Shown: in pieces, positions 34,234 through 43,443 of the stretch | Layout of the letters: each line of letters begins with the position of its first letter | Position numbering within the stretch: the first letter of the stretch is position 1 | From: Flavobacterium sp. UBA5153 | GTDB lineage: Bacteria; Bacteroidota; Bacteroidia; Flavobacteriales; Flavobacteriaceae | Reading direction: 5' to 3' | Length of the DNA: 57,389 nucleotides | NCBI GenBank assembly: GCA_002413745.1 | Contig: DHXP01000015.1 | Location: 1 to 57,389 of the forward strand | Position numbers and translations under genes: made by a program | The notes under the pieces: generated by a model | Databases searched by the model: none | What the model was told of the DNA's origin: nothing | What the model saw: only the letters and a program-made list of their open reading frames with translations

Positions 34234-34427
34234 AATTTATCTATTTCCTCCAAAGTCATTTTTATTCCTTTCCCTTGTTTTAATTCTTCTCTTGCTTCCA
34301 AAATTTCTTTTACAAACTCTGGATTATAGGGTTTTTCTTCTTTTACAATTTCAAAACCGAGTGATTTTGCCAATGATTTCAACACTGGAAAATCTTTTTT
34401 CTTAACGTTTTTTAAAATTATATCCAT
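34224..34427 (-). CDS. Antitoxin, DUF2683 family
   Basis: A 67-residue protein: MDIILKNVKKKDFPVLKSLAKSLGFEIV, then a linker and a helical C terminus KEILEAREELKQGKGIKM. DUF2683 proteins are common antitoxin partners of YoeB-type toxins in Bacteroidota. It is 41 bp after sufB and overlaps the toxin gene by 10 bp. Confidence 0.82.
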   Translation of the reverse strand: MDIILKNVKKKDFPVLKSLAKSLGFEIVKEEKPYNPEFVKEILEAREELKQGKGIKMTLEEIDKLWK

Positions 34428-34468
34428 AACAATTTGAATTTAATATAGTTCTTTCAAATTTACAAAAA

Positions 34469-35917
34469 TTATCCGACAGAACCTTCTAACGAAATTTCCA
34501 ACAATTTCTGAGCTTCGACAGCAAATTCCATTGGCAATTTATTCAATACATCCTTGCTGAAACCGTTCACGATTAAGGCAATGGCTTTTTCCGTTGGAAT
34601 TCCACGTTGGTTGCAATAGAAAACTTGGTCTTCGCCAATTTTACTCGTCGTGGCTTCGTGTTCTATTTTTGCCGTTGGATTTTTGCTTTCGATGTAAGGA
34701 AAAGTATTGGCACTGCAATTATTTCCCATCAAAAGAGAATCGCATTGCGAAAAATTTCGGGCATTGTCGGCTCTGGCACTGACTTGTACCAATCCGCGGT
34801 AGCTATTATGTGATTTTCCCGCGGAAATTCCTTTGGAAATAATGGTTGATTTGGTGTTTTTGCCAAGGTGAATCATCTTGGTTCCCGTATCGGCTTGTTG
34901 GAAATTATTGGTTACGGCAATCGAATAAAATTCGCCAACCGAATTATCGCCTTTCAAGATACAAGATGGATATTTCCAAGTAACGGCTGAACCTGTTTCG
35001 ACTTGAGTCCAAGAAATTTTTGCGTTTTTTTCACACAAACCTCTTTTAGTCACAAAATTGAAAACGCCGCCTTTTCCTTCCTTGTTTCCAGGATACCAGT
35101 TTTGAACGGTCGAATATTTGATTTCGGCATCGTCCATTGCAATAAGTTCAACAACCGCGGCGTGCAATTGATTTTCGTCACGACTTGGTGCGGTACAACC
35201 TTCTAAATAACTTACGTAACTGCCTTCGTCTGCGATTAGCAACGTTCTTTCGAATTGTCCGGTTCCCGCTTGATTGATGCGGAAATAAGTTGATAACTCC
35301 ATTGGGCAACGAACGCCTTTTGGAATGTAACAGAAACTTCCGTCAGAGAAAACGGCTGAATTTAATGCGGCGTAAAAATTGTCTTTTTGTGGAACAATGG
35401 TTCCGAGATATTTTCGAACCAATTCAGAATGTTCGTGAATCGCTTCGGAAATCGAGCAGAAAATAATTCCTTTTTCGTTCAGGGTTTTTTTGAATGTTGT
35501 CGCCACCGAAACCGAATCGACCACAATATCCATCGCAACATTATTCATTATTTTTTGCTCATCTACGGAGATTCCCAACTTTTTATACATTTCTAAAAGT
35601 TCAGGATCTACATCGTCCAATGTTTTATTGGGATCGATTTTCTTTGGTGCCGAATAATAGGAAATGGCCTGAAAATCAGGTTTGGTATAATGCACATTTG
35701 CCCATTCCGGCTCCGTCATTTGTTCCCAAGCGTGAAAAGCCTCGATGCGCCAATCGGTCATCCATTGCGGTTCTTCTTTCCTGTGGGAAATGGCGCGAAC
35801 GATATCCTCGTTCAAACCAACAGGAAAAGTATCCGATTCTATATCAGTATAAAATCCGTACTCGTATTCTTTGCTTTCGAGTTCAACTCGTAAATGGTCT
35901 TCAGTGTATTTACTCAT
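34469..35917 (-). CDS. sufB: Fe-S cluster scaffold subunit SufB
   Basis: A 482-residue SufB with the family text [16 protein letters not shown] near the start, [43 protein letters not shown] and the C-terminal [28 protein letters not shown]. The Cys and His residues that hold the nascent cluster lie in the core beta-helix. It follows sufA, from which it is separated by the first four-helix-bundle gene. The first and last genes downstream confirm the SufBCD complex. Confidence 0.97.
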   Translation of the reverse strand: MSKYTEDHLRVELESKEYEYGFYTDIESDTFPVGLNEDIVRAISHRKEEPQWMTDWRIEAFHAWEQMTEPEWANVHYTKPDFQAISYYSAPKKIDPNKTLDDVDPELLEMYKKLGISVDEQKIMNNVAMDIVVDSVSVATTFKKTLNEKGIIFCSISEAIHEHSELVRKYLGTIVPQKDNFYAALNSAVFSDGSFCYIPKGVRCPMELSTYFRINQAGTGQFERTLLIADEGSYVSYLEGCTAPSRDENQLHAAVVELIAMDDAEIKYSTVQNWYPGNKEGKGGVFNFVTKRGLCEKNAKISWTQVETGSAVTWKYPSCILKGDNSVGEFYSIAVTNNFQQADTGTKMIHLGKNTKSTIISKGISAGKSHNSYRGLVQVSARADNARNFSQCDSLLMGNNCSANTFPYIESKNPTAKIEHEATTSKIGEDQVFYCNQRGIPTEKAIALIVNGFSKDVLNKLPMEFAVEAQKLLEISLEGSVG

Positions 35918-35928
35918 TTAATTATAAG

Positions 35929-36348
35929 ATTTAAAGATTAAAAAATTCAAAGATTGAATGCTAATCTTTAGTATTATTGTTTAGGTATTTTATGAAATTC
36001 GATAGGTTTTGAGATATTTCAATGCTTACATCATAACTAATTTGAATACTCTCTTGATCACAAAACTGTAGTTCTCTTGACAATACCAACATATTTCTAA
36101 CTTCTGCACAACTTCCTTTCGAATATTTTAGATACCTTATGAATTGCCTGTTATTATTATATTCTGAACCTTCGGCAATATTGTTTGTAATTGATATAAC
36201 GGCTCTTTTCAACTGGTCTTTAAAACCAAATTCTTTTTCAAATGATTTATTGTTTAATAATTCAAAAATTAATTTTGTTAAGACAACGCCTTTTTTGTGA
36301 ACCTCAAATTCTTCAAACGATTTTGTCATACTTTTTTAATCTTTAAAT
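35929..36348. repeat. Perfect 17-bp inverted repeats bracketing a four-helix-bundle gene
   Basis: ATTTAAAGATTAAAAAA (35929-35945) and TTTTTTAATCTTTAAAT (36332-36348) are perfect inverted repeats, 15 and 2 bp outside the gene at 35961-36329. As with the second bracketed gene, the operon RNA could fold with these arms paired and the gene as the loop. Confidence 0.8.
35961..36329 (-). CDS. Four-helix-bundle protein (23S rRNA intervening-sequence protein family)
   Basis: A 122-residue member of the IVP/S23 family. The hallmarks are FKDQLKRAVISITNNIAEGSEYNN and QFIRYLKYSKGSCAEVRNML. It differs markedly from the second copy (32733-33122), so the two arrived separately. It lies between sufA and sufB in the operon direction and is bracketed by perfect 17-bp inverted repeats. 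Function unknown. Confidence 0.88.
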   Translation of the reverse strand: MTKSFEEFEVHKKGVVLTKLIFELLNNKSFEKEFGFKDQLKRAVISITNNIAEGSEYNNNRQFIRYLKYSKGSCAEVRNMLVLSRELQFCDQESIQISYDVSIEISQNLSNFIKYLNNNTKD

Positions 36349-36372
36349 TTTTCAATCATTTAATTTTTGAAT

Positions 36373-36702
36373 TTACAAAGAGAAACTCTCCCCGCAACCA
36401 CAAGTTCTACTCGCATTTGGGTTATTGAAAACGAAACCTTTTCCGTTTAATCCGCCCGAAAATTCCAATATCGTTCCGGCTAAATAGAGAAAAGATTTTT
36501 TCTCCACGGCAATGGTTATTTCGTTATCCACGAAAATTTTGTCATCTTCCCCTTTGGTTTTGTCAAACTTCAAATCATAAGACAAACCAGAACATCCGCC
36601 GCTTTTCACACCAACTCTCACATAGTCGATTGCGGCATCAAAACCATCGTCTTTCATCAAATCGATGATTTTCTTTTTGGCAGTATCAGAAACTTTTATC
36701 AT
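36373..36702 (-). CDS. sufA: A-type Fe-S carrier SufA (HesB/IscA family)
   Basis: A 109-residue A-type carrier that holds or transfers Fe-S clusters. The three cysteines are in GGCSGLSYDL and in the C-terminal TCGCGESF. Start taken at the ATG at 36702 (MIKVSDTAKKK), the usual start of the family; the ORF extends 24 codons upstream with non-conserved basic sequence. It is the first gene of the suf operon, with a clear promoter about 165 bp upstream. Confidence 0.93.
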   Translation of the reverse strand: MIKVSDTAKKKIIDLMKDDGFDAAIDYVRVGVKSGGCSGLSYDLKFDKTKGEDDKIFVDNEITIAVEKKSFLYLAGTILEFSGGLNGKGFVFNNPNASRTCGCGESFSL

Positions 36703-36865
36703 TCGTACTTTTTTATTGTTTTTATTGGAAAATGGAATTAATGATATTTTGTTATTTGCTTTTGGCATCATCAAACTTTGTTTCCCACAGATAATTTAGA
36801 TTTTAAAAAGACCATTTCCATTTTGCTCACTTAATAGCTTATGTAGAATTTGTCTAAATAAAGCG

Positions 36866-36896
36866 CAAAGATATTACAATTTAGTCTTTTTGTCAA
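36866..36896 (-). promoter_or_regulatory. Promoter of the suf operon
   Basis: On the minus strand TTG (complement of 36894-36896), 20 bp and TATCTTTG (complement of 36866-36873) match the Bacteroidota consensus TTG-N19-21-TAnnTTTG. Transcription would start near 36859, giving a leader of about 155 nt before sufA. No known Fe-S regulator site was recognised. The rest of the gap (36703-37009, 307 bp) holds no gene; TAACTTTG at 36972-36979 may be a -7 box for the plus-strand MBL-fold gene. Confidence 0.75.
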
Positions 36897-37009
36897 ACAA
36901 CATAACATTTTTATAACTATAATTGGATAGAAAAAGTTTATTTGGCTTCCTATATAAGCAAATGGATTCCTTAACTTTGTTTCCTATTTTGAAAAATCAA
37001 TACTGATCA

Positions 37010-37870
37010 ATGAAACTCTATCCTATAGAAACTGGCAATTTTAAGCTTGATGGCGGCGCAATGTTTGGCGTGGTGCCAAAAACAATTTGGAATCGAACCA
37101 ATCCTGCCGATGAAAATAATCTTATTGACATCGCCGCACGTTGTTTGCTCATAGAAGACGGAAACCAATTAATTTTGATTGATACCGGAATGGGCAATAA
37201 ACAATCCGATAAATTTTTTGGATATTATTCACTTTGGGGAAACCATTCCATCGACAAATCATTGGCAAAACACGGTTTTCATCGAGATGACATTACCGAT
37301 GTATTTTTGACGCATTTGCATTTCGATCATTGTGGCGGAAGCGTGCAATGGAACAAGGACAAAACAGGTTATGAGGTGGCTTTTAAAAATGCTAAATTCT
37401 GGACAAACGACAGCCATTGGGAATGGGCCACAAAACCCAATGTCCGTGAAAAAGCGTCTTTTTTATCAGAAAACATTTTGCCAATGCAGGAAAGCGGACA
37501 ATTGAATTTTATCAAAAGACCCGAAGGTGATTTTCTGCCAACATCGGAACTGGGTTTCGGGATTTTCTTTGCCGACGGTCATACCGAAAAACAGATGCTT
37601 CCGCACATTCAATATCAGGATAAAACGATTGTTTTTTGTGCCGATTTGTTGGCCACAGCAGGACATATCCCAATTCCGTACGTGATGGGTTATGACACAA
37701 GACCGCTTTTGACAATGGACGAAAAAACAAAATTCATGAATGCAGCCGCCGAAAACAATTATTATTTATTCTTGGAACACGATGCCCATAATGAAATCAT
37801 AACAGTCGAGAAAACAGAGAAAGGAGTCCGATTAAAAGAGCGATTTAGTTGTGACGACATCCTAAAATAA
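37010..37870 (+). CDS. MBL-fold metallo-hydrolase
   Basis: A 286-residue hydrolase with the metallo-beta-lactamase fold. The zinc motif HxHxDH is seen in THLHFDHCGG. Further metal-ligand candidates are the His in ADGHTEKQML and the Asp in VFCADLLATAGH, and the final ligand His is in FLEHDAHNE. It resembles N-acyl homoserine lactonase-like or glyoxalase II-like members of the fold. No signal peptide. It is divergent from the suf operon; substrate unknown. Confidence 0.88.
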   Translation: MKLYPIETGNFKLDGGAMFGVVPKTIWNRTNPADENNLIDIAARCLLIEDGNQLILIDTGMGNKQSDKFFGYYSLWGNHSIDKSLAKHGFHRDDITDVFLTHLHFDHCGGSVQWNKDKTGYEVAFKNAKFWTNDSHWEWATKPNVREKASFLSENILPMQESGQLNFIKRPEGDFLPTSELGFGIFFADGHTEKQMLPHIQYQDKTIVFCADLLATAGHIPIPYVMGYDTRPLLTMDEKTKFMNAAAENNYYLFLEHDAHNEIITVEKTEKGVRLKERFSCDDILK

Positions 37871-37945
37871 AGTTAATTACAGTAGTATTTGTAACATTCC
37901 TAAAGTATTTTTGACCTATCATCTGAATTTAAAAACAATTACAAA

Positions 37946-39544
37946 ATGAAAATAATAAAATTACCCTATTTATTGCTTGTTGCAGCCTTGGCGTTATCAT
38001 TTTCGACAAATGCTCAAACTGCTGCTGATAAATCCATCGCTAAAAAAGGGAAACTCAGTGAAATTCAATTAAAAAGATGGAGTCATCTGGATTTAGTTAA
38101 AGACAGTATCCCCGGAATGAGTGTTGATAAAGCATATTCAACATTATTAAAAAATAAAAAAGGGGTAAATGTGATTGTTGGTATTATAGATTCCGGTGTT
38201 GATATTGAGCATGAGGATTTAAAATCCGTGATTTGGACCAACAAAAAAGAAATTGCCGGAAACGGAATCGATGATGACAAAAACGGTTACATCGATGATA
38301 TTCATGGTTGGAATTTTCTTGGTAATATCACAAAAGAACACTACGAATACGAAAGAATCATCAACAACAAAAATCTTATTGATGATCCCATTTATCAAGA
38401 AGCAAAAGCGGCCAATGATAAAAAAATAGAAGAAAGTGCCAAAGGGAAAAACCAGTTAGGACAAGTTTTAGCGGGGACCATAAATGCCGATACTGTCCTC
38501 GTCAAATTTTTAGGAAAACCGGTTTACACCCCTGAGGAAGTAAACGCCATCGATTCAAATGATCGGGAAATTCTTCAAAGCAAATCCATTATGCAACAAA
38601 TGCTTTCTTATGGTTTGCCTGTTGAAGAATTAAAAAAAGAAATTAAAAAAGAATTAGATGGTTACGTAGAAACCCTTAATGGTGACAATCTAAAAACAGA
38701 TTACAGAAAAGTTCTTGGTGATAATCCGGACGATATTAAAGATGTCAAATACGGAAACAACAACGTTATGGGGCCAGACAAAAAAGAAATTCTTCATGGA
38801 ACCCACGTTGCAGGAATCGTTGCCCAAGTTAGAAACAACAATATAGGTGGTGACGGAATAGCAGACCATGTTGAAATCATGGTTATTCGTGCCGTGCCGG
38901 ACGGAGATGAATATGACAAAGATATTGCTCTTGGAATCCGTTATGCGGTTGACAATGGTGCAAAAGTAATTAACGGAAGTTTTGGGAAAAGTTTCTCGCC
39001 TCACAAACAATGGGTTTATGATGCCATCAAATATGCAGAAAAGAAAGATGTATTATTTGTTCATGCGGCAGGAAATGACTCCAATGATATTGATGTTGAA
39101 AATAATTTTCCTAACGATTCTGATGATAAAAAAACAGAGTTTGCCGATAATGTAATCACCGTTGGCGCCTTGAATTACGAATACGGAACTAAGGTAGTGG
39201 CGGATTTCTCCAATATTGGAAAAATAAATGTGGATGTTTTTGCTCCAGGAGTGAAAATTTATGCTTCAACGCCAAACAATTCCTATCAGTTTTTACAAGG
39301 AACATCAATGGCTTCGCCAAATGTGGCCGGAGTTGCGGCTTTGGTTCGTTCTTATTATCCAAAATTGTCCGCTAAACAGGTAAAACACATTCTGATGGAT
39401 TCAGGAACGGCAATCACGACTGACGTTGAGGTTGGCGGAAATCCAAATGACTTGCGTCCCTTTGCTTCTTTATCTAAATCAGGTAAAATGGTAAATGCTT
39501 ACAATGCTTTACTGATGGCCGAAAAAATGTCGAAAAAGAAATAA
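37946..39544 (+). CDS. Subtilisin-like serine peptidase (family S8)
   Basis: A 532-residue exported protease: signal peptide MKIIKLPYLLLVAALALSFSTNA, then the S8 domain. The catalytic triad is visible: Asp in VGIIDSGVDIEHEDL, His in HGTHVAGIVAQ, Ser in GTSMASPNVAG. An insertion of roughly 120 residues (about 130-260) lies between the Asp and His blocks, which is long for the family and rich in Lys and Glu. No C-terminal sorting domain is present. Followed by a strong terminator. Confidence 0.93.
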   Translation: MKIIKLPYLLLVAALALSFSTNAQTAADKSIAKKGKLSEIQLKRWSHLDLVKDSIPGMSVDKAYSTLLKNKKGVNVIVGIIDSGVDIEHEDLKSVIWTNKKEIAGNGIDDDKNGYIDDIHGWNFLGNITKEHYEYERIINNKNLIDDPIYQEAKAANDKKIEESAKGKNQLGQVLAGTINADTVLVKFLGKPVYTPEEVNAIDSNDREILQSKSIMQQMLSYGLPVEELKKEIKKELDGYVETLNGDNLKTDYRKVLGDNPDDIKDVKYGNNNVMGPDKKEILHGTHVAGIVAQVRNNNIGGDGIADHVEIMVIRAVPDGDEYDKDIALGIRYAVDNGAKVINGSFGKSFSPHKQWVYDAIKYAEKKDVLFVHAAGNDSNDIDVENNFPNDSDDKKTEFADNVITVGALNYEYGTKVVADFSNIGKINVDVFAPGVKIYASTPNNSYQFLQGTSMASPNVAGVAALVRSYYPKLSAKQVKHILMDSGTAITTDVEVGGNPNDLRPFASLSKSGKMVNAYNALLMAEKMSKKK

Positions 39545-39564
39545 TTCACATTTAATTATATAAC

Positions 39565-39592
39565 GGAAGGATGAAAATCCTTCCTTTTTTAT
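39565..39592 (+). terminator. Terminator of the S8 peptidase gene
   Basis: GGAAGGAT (39565-39572), GAAA loop, ATCCTTCC (39577-39584), followed by TTTTTT. Confidence 0.85.
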
Positions 39593-39686
39593 TTTATCTA
39601 ACATGAAATCGCCATGATTCCAAAACACAAATACCAATGAAGAATGGCGATTCCATATTCCTTTAAAAAACAAATATTGTCTACAT

Positions 39687-41561
39687 ATGAAAAAAATACT
39701 TTTACTTTCTTTCTTTTCCTTAAGTTTTGGAAATCTATTTGCCCAAAGCACCACCTATTGGCAACAACATGCCGCTTACAAAATGGATGTGATCATGGAT
39801 GTGAAAAACTACCAGTACAAGGGCAAACAGGAATTGGTTTACACCAATAATTCTCCGGATACCCTAAAACGTGTTTTTTATCATTTGTATCCCAATGCTT
39901 TCCAGCCCGGAAGCGAGATGGATGCCAGAATTCAAAGCATCAAAGATCCGGATGCAAGAATGGTCAACAAAATAAAAGTGGACGGCAAGGAAATAAAAGA
40001 AAGCCGAATCAAAACCTTGAAGCCCAATGAAATTGGATATTTGAAGATTACAAATTTCAAACAAGACGGTGTTATTGCCACAGCAAAAACGGTGGGAACT
40101 GTTTTGGAAGTTACTTTGGCCAAGCCAATATTACCCAATTCAAAAACTACATTTACATTAGATTTTGACGGACAAGTTCCAGTTCAAATTCGTCGTTCCG
40201 GAAGAAACAATGTCGAAGGAGTCGAATTGTCAATGTCGCAATGGTATCCAAAAATGGCGGAATTTGATTTCGAAGGTTGGCATGCCGACCCTTATATAGC
40301 AAGAGAATTTCACGGAGTTTGGGGAGATTTCGATGTGAAAATTACTATAGACAAGGATTATGTTTTGGGCGGAAGCGGTTATTTGCAAAACCCAAATGAA
40401 ATAGGTCACGGCTATCAAAATACCGGAATTACGGTTGTGTACCCAAAAAACACAAAAACCCTGACTTGGCATTTTATGGCGCCAATGGTTCATGATTTTG
40501 TATGGGCTGCCGACAAAAATTATATGCACGATATAGTCAAAGGACCTAATAACGTTGATTTGCATTTTTTGTATAAAAACAATCCATCAGTTATAGAAAA
40601 TTGGAAAAAACTAGAACCTTTAATGGCCAATGTAATGGATTTTTACAACAATAAAATAGGAAATTATCCTTACAAACAATATTCATTCATACAAGGAGGC
40701 GATGGCGGAATGGAATATGCCATGTGTACTTTGATTTTGGGCGATGGGACTTTGGAAGGAATTTTCGGCACGGCAACACACGAGTTGGGACATTCTTGGT
40801 TCCAGCATGTTTTGGCTTCCAATGAATCAGAGCATCCTTGGATGGATGAAGGATTTACATCCTATATCGAAGATTTGGCATTGAATGAATTCGCCGATAA
40901 AAAAATGGAAAACCCTTTTGAATCAGCTTATAAATCCTATTATAAATTAGTGGAATCAGGAAAAGAGCAGCCCCAAACCACACACGGAGATCGATATGAC
41001 GAAAACCGACCGTATAGTATTTCGTCTTACGTAAAAGGGAGTATTTTCTTGTCGCAATTGGGCTACGTGATTGGGCAGGATAAACTGGCAGAAACAATAA
41101 AAAGATATTACCGTGATTTCAAGTTCAAGCACCCAACGCCCAACGACATCAAGAGAACTGCTGAACGTGTTTCAGGAGCGAACTTGGATTGGTATTTGAC
41201 CGATTGGACGGAAACCACCAACACGATCGATTACGGAATTAAGGAAGTAAAAGACAACGCCGATAAAACGATTGTTACATTGGAAAGAATCGGCAGAATG
41301 CCTATGCCTATTGATTTGACCGTGGAATATGTTGACGGAACAATGGAGAGTTTTTATATTCCTTTGCGCATGATGAGTTTTGAAAAAGGAAACCCGAATC
41401 TGACAGTGAAAAGAACGGTTTTGAGCGATTGGGCATGGGCGTATCCAACTTTTGAATTCAGTATTTCAAAAGCAAAAAGTGCTGTCAAGAAAATCACCAT
41501 CGACCCAAGCGGATTAATGGCTGACGTGAAAAGAGAGAATAATGTTTATGAGGTGAAATAG
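39687..41561 (+). CDS. M1-family metallopeptidase (aminopeptidase)
   Basis: A 624-residue exported zinc peptidase: signal peptide ending SFGNLFAQ. The M1 catalytic core is seen: GGMEYAM (the substrate-binding GxMEN-like loop), the HExxH motif in ATHELGHSWFQHV with the third ligand Glu in PWMDEGFTSYIEDL, and a downstream Tyr. The N-terminal saddle-like beta domain carries YKGKQELVYTNNSPDTLKRVFY. It cleaves N-terminal residues from peptides in the periplasm. It is separated from the S8 protease gene by a terminator and seems to be its own unit. Confidence 0.93.
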   Translation: MKKILLLSFFSLSFGNLFAQSTTYWQQHAAYKMDVIMDVKNYQYKGKQELVYTNNSPDTLKRVFYHLYPNAFQPGSEMDARIQSIKDPDARMVNKIKVDGKEIKESRIKTLKPNEIGYLKITNFKQDGVIATAKTVGTVLEVTLAKPILPNSKTTFTLDFDGQVPVQIRRSGRNNVEGVELSMSQWYPKMAEFDFEGWHADPYIAREFHGVWGDFDVKITIDKDYVLGGSGYLQNPNEIGHGYQNTGITVVYPKNTKTLTWHFMAPMVHDFVWAADKNYMHDIVKGPNNVDLHFLYKNNPSVIENWKKLEPLMANVMDFYNNKIGNYPYKQYSFIQGGDGGMEYAMCTLILGDGTLEGIFGTATHELGHSWFQHVLASNESEHPWMDEGFTSYIEDLALNEFADKKMENPFESAYKSYYKLVESGKEQPQTTHGDRYDENRPYSISSYVKGSIFLSQLGYVIGQDKLAETIKRYYRDFKFKHPTPNDIKRTAERVSGANLDWYLTDWTETTNTIDYGIKEVKDNADKTIVTLERIGRMPMPIDLTVEYVDGTMESFYIPLRMMSFEKGNPNLTVKRTVLSDWAWAYPTFEFSISKAKSAVKKITIDPSGLMADVKRENNVYEVK

Positions 41562-41573
41562 CATTTTTGCACA

Positions 41574-41616
41574 AACCAAAAAAAGTCTAGCTTTAAAACT
41601 AGACTTTTTTTTGGTT
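41574..41616. terminator. Bidirectional terminator
   Basis: AAAAAAGTCTAG (41579-41590) pairs with CTAGACTTTTTT (41599-41610), extended by ACCAAA/TTTGGT. It separates the convergent M1 peptidase and threonine dehydrogenase genes. Confidence 0.88.
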
Positions 41617-41631
41617 TATTTTTTATGGGAA

Positions 41632-42570
41632 TCATTTCAAATTCTTCAACATATCCACGGTCATACTTTCCAAATCAAACTCGTGATGCCAGTTCCAGTC
41701 TTCTCTGGCACGGCTGTCATCAATGCTGGCCGGCCAACTGTCCGCTATTTTTTGTCGGAAATCAGGTTTGTAGGAAACGGTAAATTCAGGAATGTGTTTC
41801 TTGATTTCGGCCGCAATTTGGGTTGGCGTGAAACTCATCGCTGCCAGATTATAAGAGGAACGGATTTTGATTTGTTCCGCCGGCGCTTGCATAATTTGTA
41901 CCGTCGCGGCAATGGCATCGTCCATATACATCATCGGCATTTTGGTTCCTGACGACAAAAAACATTCGTATTTTCCATCACTCAACGCTTTGTGATAAAT
42001 GTCCACTGCATAATCAGTCGTTCCTCCTCCTGGAGGCGTTGACCAGCTTATTAATCCCGGATAACGCACGCTTCGCACATCAACACCAAAAATGTGATGA
42101 TAGTATTCGCACCATCTTTCACCAGCTTGTTTACTGATTCCGTAAACCGTCGTGGGTTCCATAATGGTGTATTGCGGCGTGTTTTCTCGTGGAGTTGTCG
42201 GGCCAAAAACAGCAATGCTGGAGGGCCAGAATATTTTTTTTATTTTTTTGGCTTTCGCCAAATTCAAAACGTGAAACAGCGAATTCATATTCAAATCCCA
42301 GGCAAAAGCGGGGTTTTTTTCGGCTGTTGCCGATAGTAGTGCCGCCATCAAATAAATATCGGTTATTTTGTGAATTTCCACAAGATGCTCAATCTGGTTG
42401 AAATCCAATGCATTTACCACTTCAAAAGTGCCGGAATTGACAATATCGTTATTCAATTTTCGAATATCGGAAGCGATGACATTTTCGGTTCCGTATAGTT
42501 GCCGAAGTTTATGGGTCAACTCAGTTCCAATTTGCCCGCAGGCGCCTATAATCAGTATTTTTGGGTTCAT
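41632..42570 (-). CDS. L-threonine 3-dehydrogenase, epimerase-like SDR type
   Basis: A 312-residue extended short-chain dehydrogenase. The NAD-binding motif is GACGQIG (9-15); the catalytic Ser is in PSSIAVFG (117-118) and Tyr143-Lys147 in TVYGISKQ. The text matches the UDP-galactose-4-epimerase-like threonine dehydrogenases of Flavobacteria, which oxidise L-threonine to 2-amino-3-oxobutanoate. SWSTPPGGGTTDYAVDIYH is a typical later segment. The gene stands alone. Minus-strand TTG, 16 bp and TATCTTTG (complement of 42590-42597) form a likely promoter. Confidence 0.88.
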   Translation of the reverse strand: MNPKILIIGACGQIGTELTHKLRQLYGTENVIASDIRKLNNDIVNSGTFEVVNALDFNQIEHLVEIHKITDIYLMAALLSATAEKNPAFAWDLNMNSLFHVLNLAKAKKIKKIFWPSSIAVFGPTTPRENTPQYTIMEPTTVYGISKQAGERWCEYYHHIFGVDVRSVRYPGLISWSTPPGGGTTDYAVDIYHKALSDGKYECFLSSGTKMPMMYMDDAIAATVQIMQAPAEQIKIRSSYNLAAMSFTPTQIAAEIKKHIPEFTVSYKPDFRQKIADSWPASIDDSRAREDWNWHHEFDLESMTVDMLKNLK

Positions 42571-42589
42571 CTAGATGATTTTAAAAAAA

Positions 42590-42616
42590 CAAAGATAACG
42601 TTTTCGTAAATAGCAA
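42590..42616 (-). promoter_or_regulatory. Promoter of the threonine dehydrogenase gene
   Basis: TTG (complement of 42614-42616), 16 bp, TATCTTTG (complement of 42590-42597). The spacing is somewhat short but the -7 box is exact. The rest of the gap to 42842 holds the likely end of an insertion-sequence remnant. Confidence 0.5.
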
Positions 42617-42842
42617 AATTTCACTAAAAATGGAATAAATTTAGTAAAATGCCATAATAATTATGCTTAATTTCTTAATTTTCACTCTTTAAAAATAAAA
42701 AAACCGCCTTCGATATATTAGATTGTTATTCTGATATTGCAACAGGTCAAATGCATAAAAATTAAACCACGTGGAAACATAGAAAAAAAGCATAAATATA
42801 AAGGAATACGGATCAAGTCCAAAACCTGTGAACTTGGAAAAA

Positions 42843-43249
42843 TCACGCATAAATATTAGTTAGCCTAAAAAGGGAAAACTCAACGTTTCTGACGCCTCTA
42901 AATTGAGATCTAAAAGCTTTTGTTTTGACATTAAATGATTCGGCGGAGCATTTGCGCTTCTGTTATCAAAATAGTTTAATATGGTTTGATAATGATTCAT
43001 TATCGATCTTGAGATGGTATTGAAGGGTTTGAAACCAGAATGACTTACTTTTTCATGCCATCTGGCCAATCTTGAAAGGCCAATAATTTTATCTGTAGTA
43101 TTCTCAAAGATATTTCGTAATTCTTGTGCTAAATTATAGGCTTTTTCAATGTCTGGATATGGTTCAAATAATATCACAGCCCTTTCTTTTTGATTGTCTG
43201 TCCATTTTGATTTGTTTTTGTATAAAAAATAACGACTCCTAGCTAACAA
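42843..43249 (-). pseudogene. Transposase remnant, ISL3-like (ISAon1 type)
   Basis: A fragment of the C-terminal catalytic part of an ISL3/ISAon1-type transposase. The intact frame (42860-43249) reads LARSRYFLYKNKSKW, LARWHEKVSHSGFKPFNTI, MNHYQTILNYFDNRSANA and then changes to non-family sequence. One base is missing near 42946. Restoring it gives AESFNVKTKAF and FRGVRNVEFSLFRLTN with a TGA at 42843-42845, as expected for the family. The N-terminal two thirds are missing; the 5' edge lies next to the MITE. GGTTTTGGACTTGATCC on the minus strand (around 42820) may be an old IS end. Confidence 0.85.
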
Positions 43250-43259
43250 TTATTTAACT

Positions 43260-43443
43260 ACCCGTTGGGTGCAATTAGTTTTTGATGATAATTTTCGTCA
43301 GTTCGAGTGATCCCGCTTTTGGGCGGGATCGTATCGAGAACTAGAAAATTATTATTAAAAACGGTTCTCGATACATTTTTTGTTCCGTTTTACTGCACAA
43401 AAAACACTCACGCTGACGTTTTTAATAATTGCACCCAACGGGT
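43260..43443. mobile_element. 184-bp MITE with perfect 18-bp terminal inverted repeats
   Basis: ACCCGTTGGGTGCAATTA (43260-43277) and TAATTGCACCCAACGGGT (43426-43443) are perfect inverted repeats. Both ends are followed outward by the direct repeat TATTTAACT (43251-43259 and 43444-43452), a 9-bp target-site duplication. The inside holds an imperfect palindrome with REP-like CGTCAGTTCGAGTG / CACTCACGCTGACG, a GATCCCGC/GCGGGATC hairpin and TATCGAGAAC/GTTCTCGATA. No ORF. It must have been moved by a transposase in trans. Confidence 0.92.

Noticed and set aside
42571-42842. A small gene upstream of the threonine dehydrogenase
   Set aside because: No ORF with family-like character; the stretch fits the promoter of that gene plus an old IS end.
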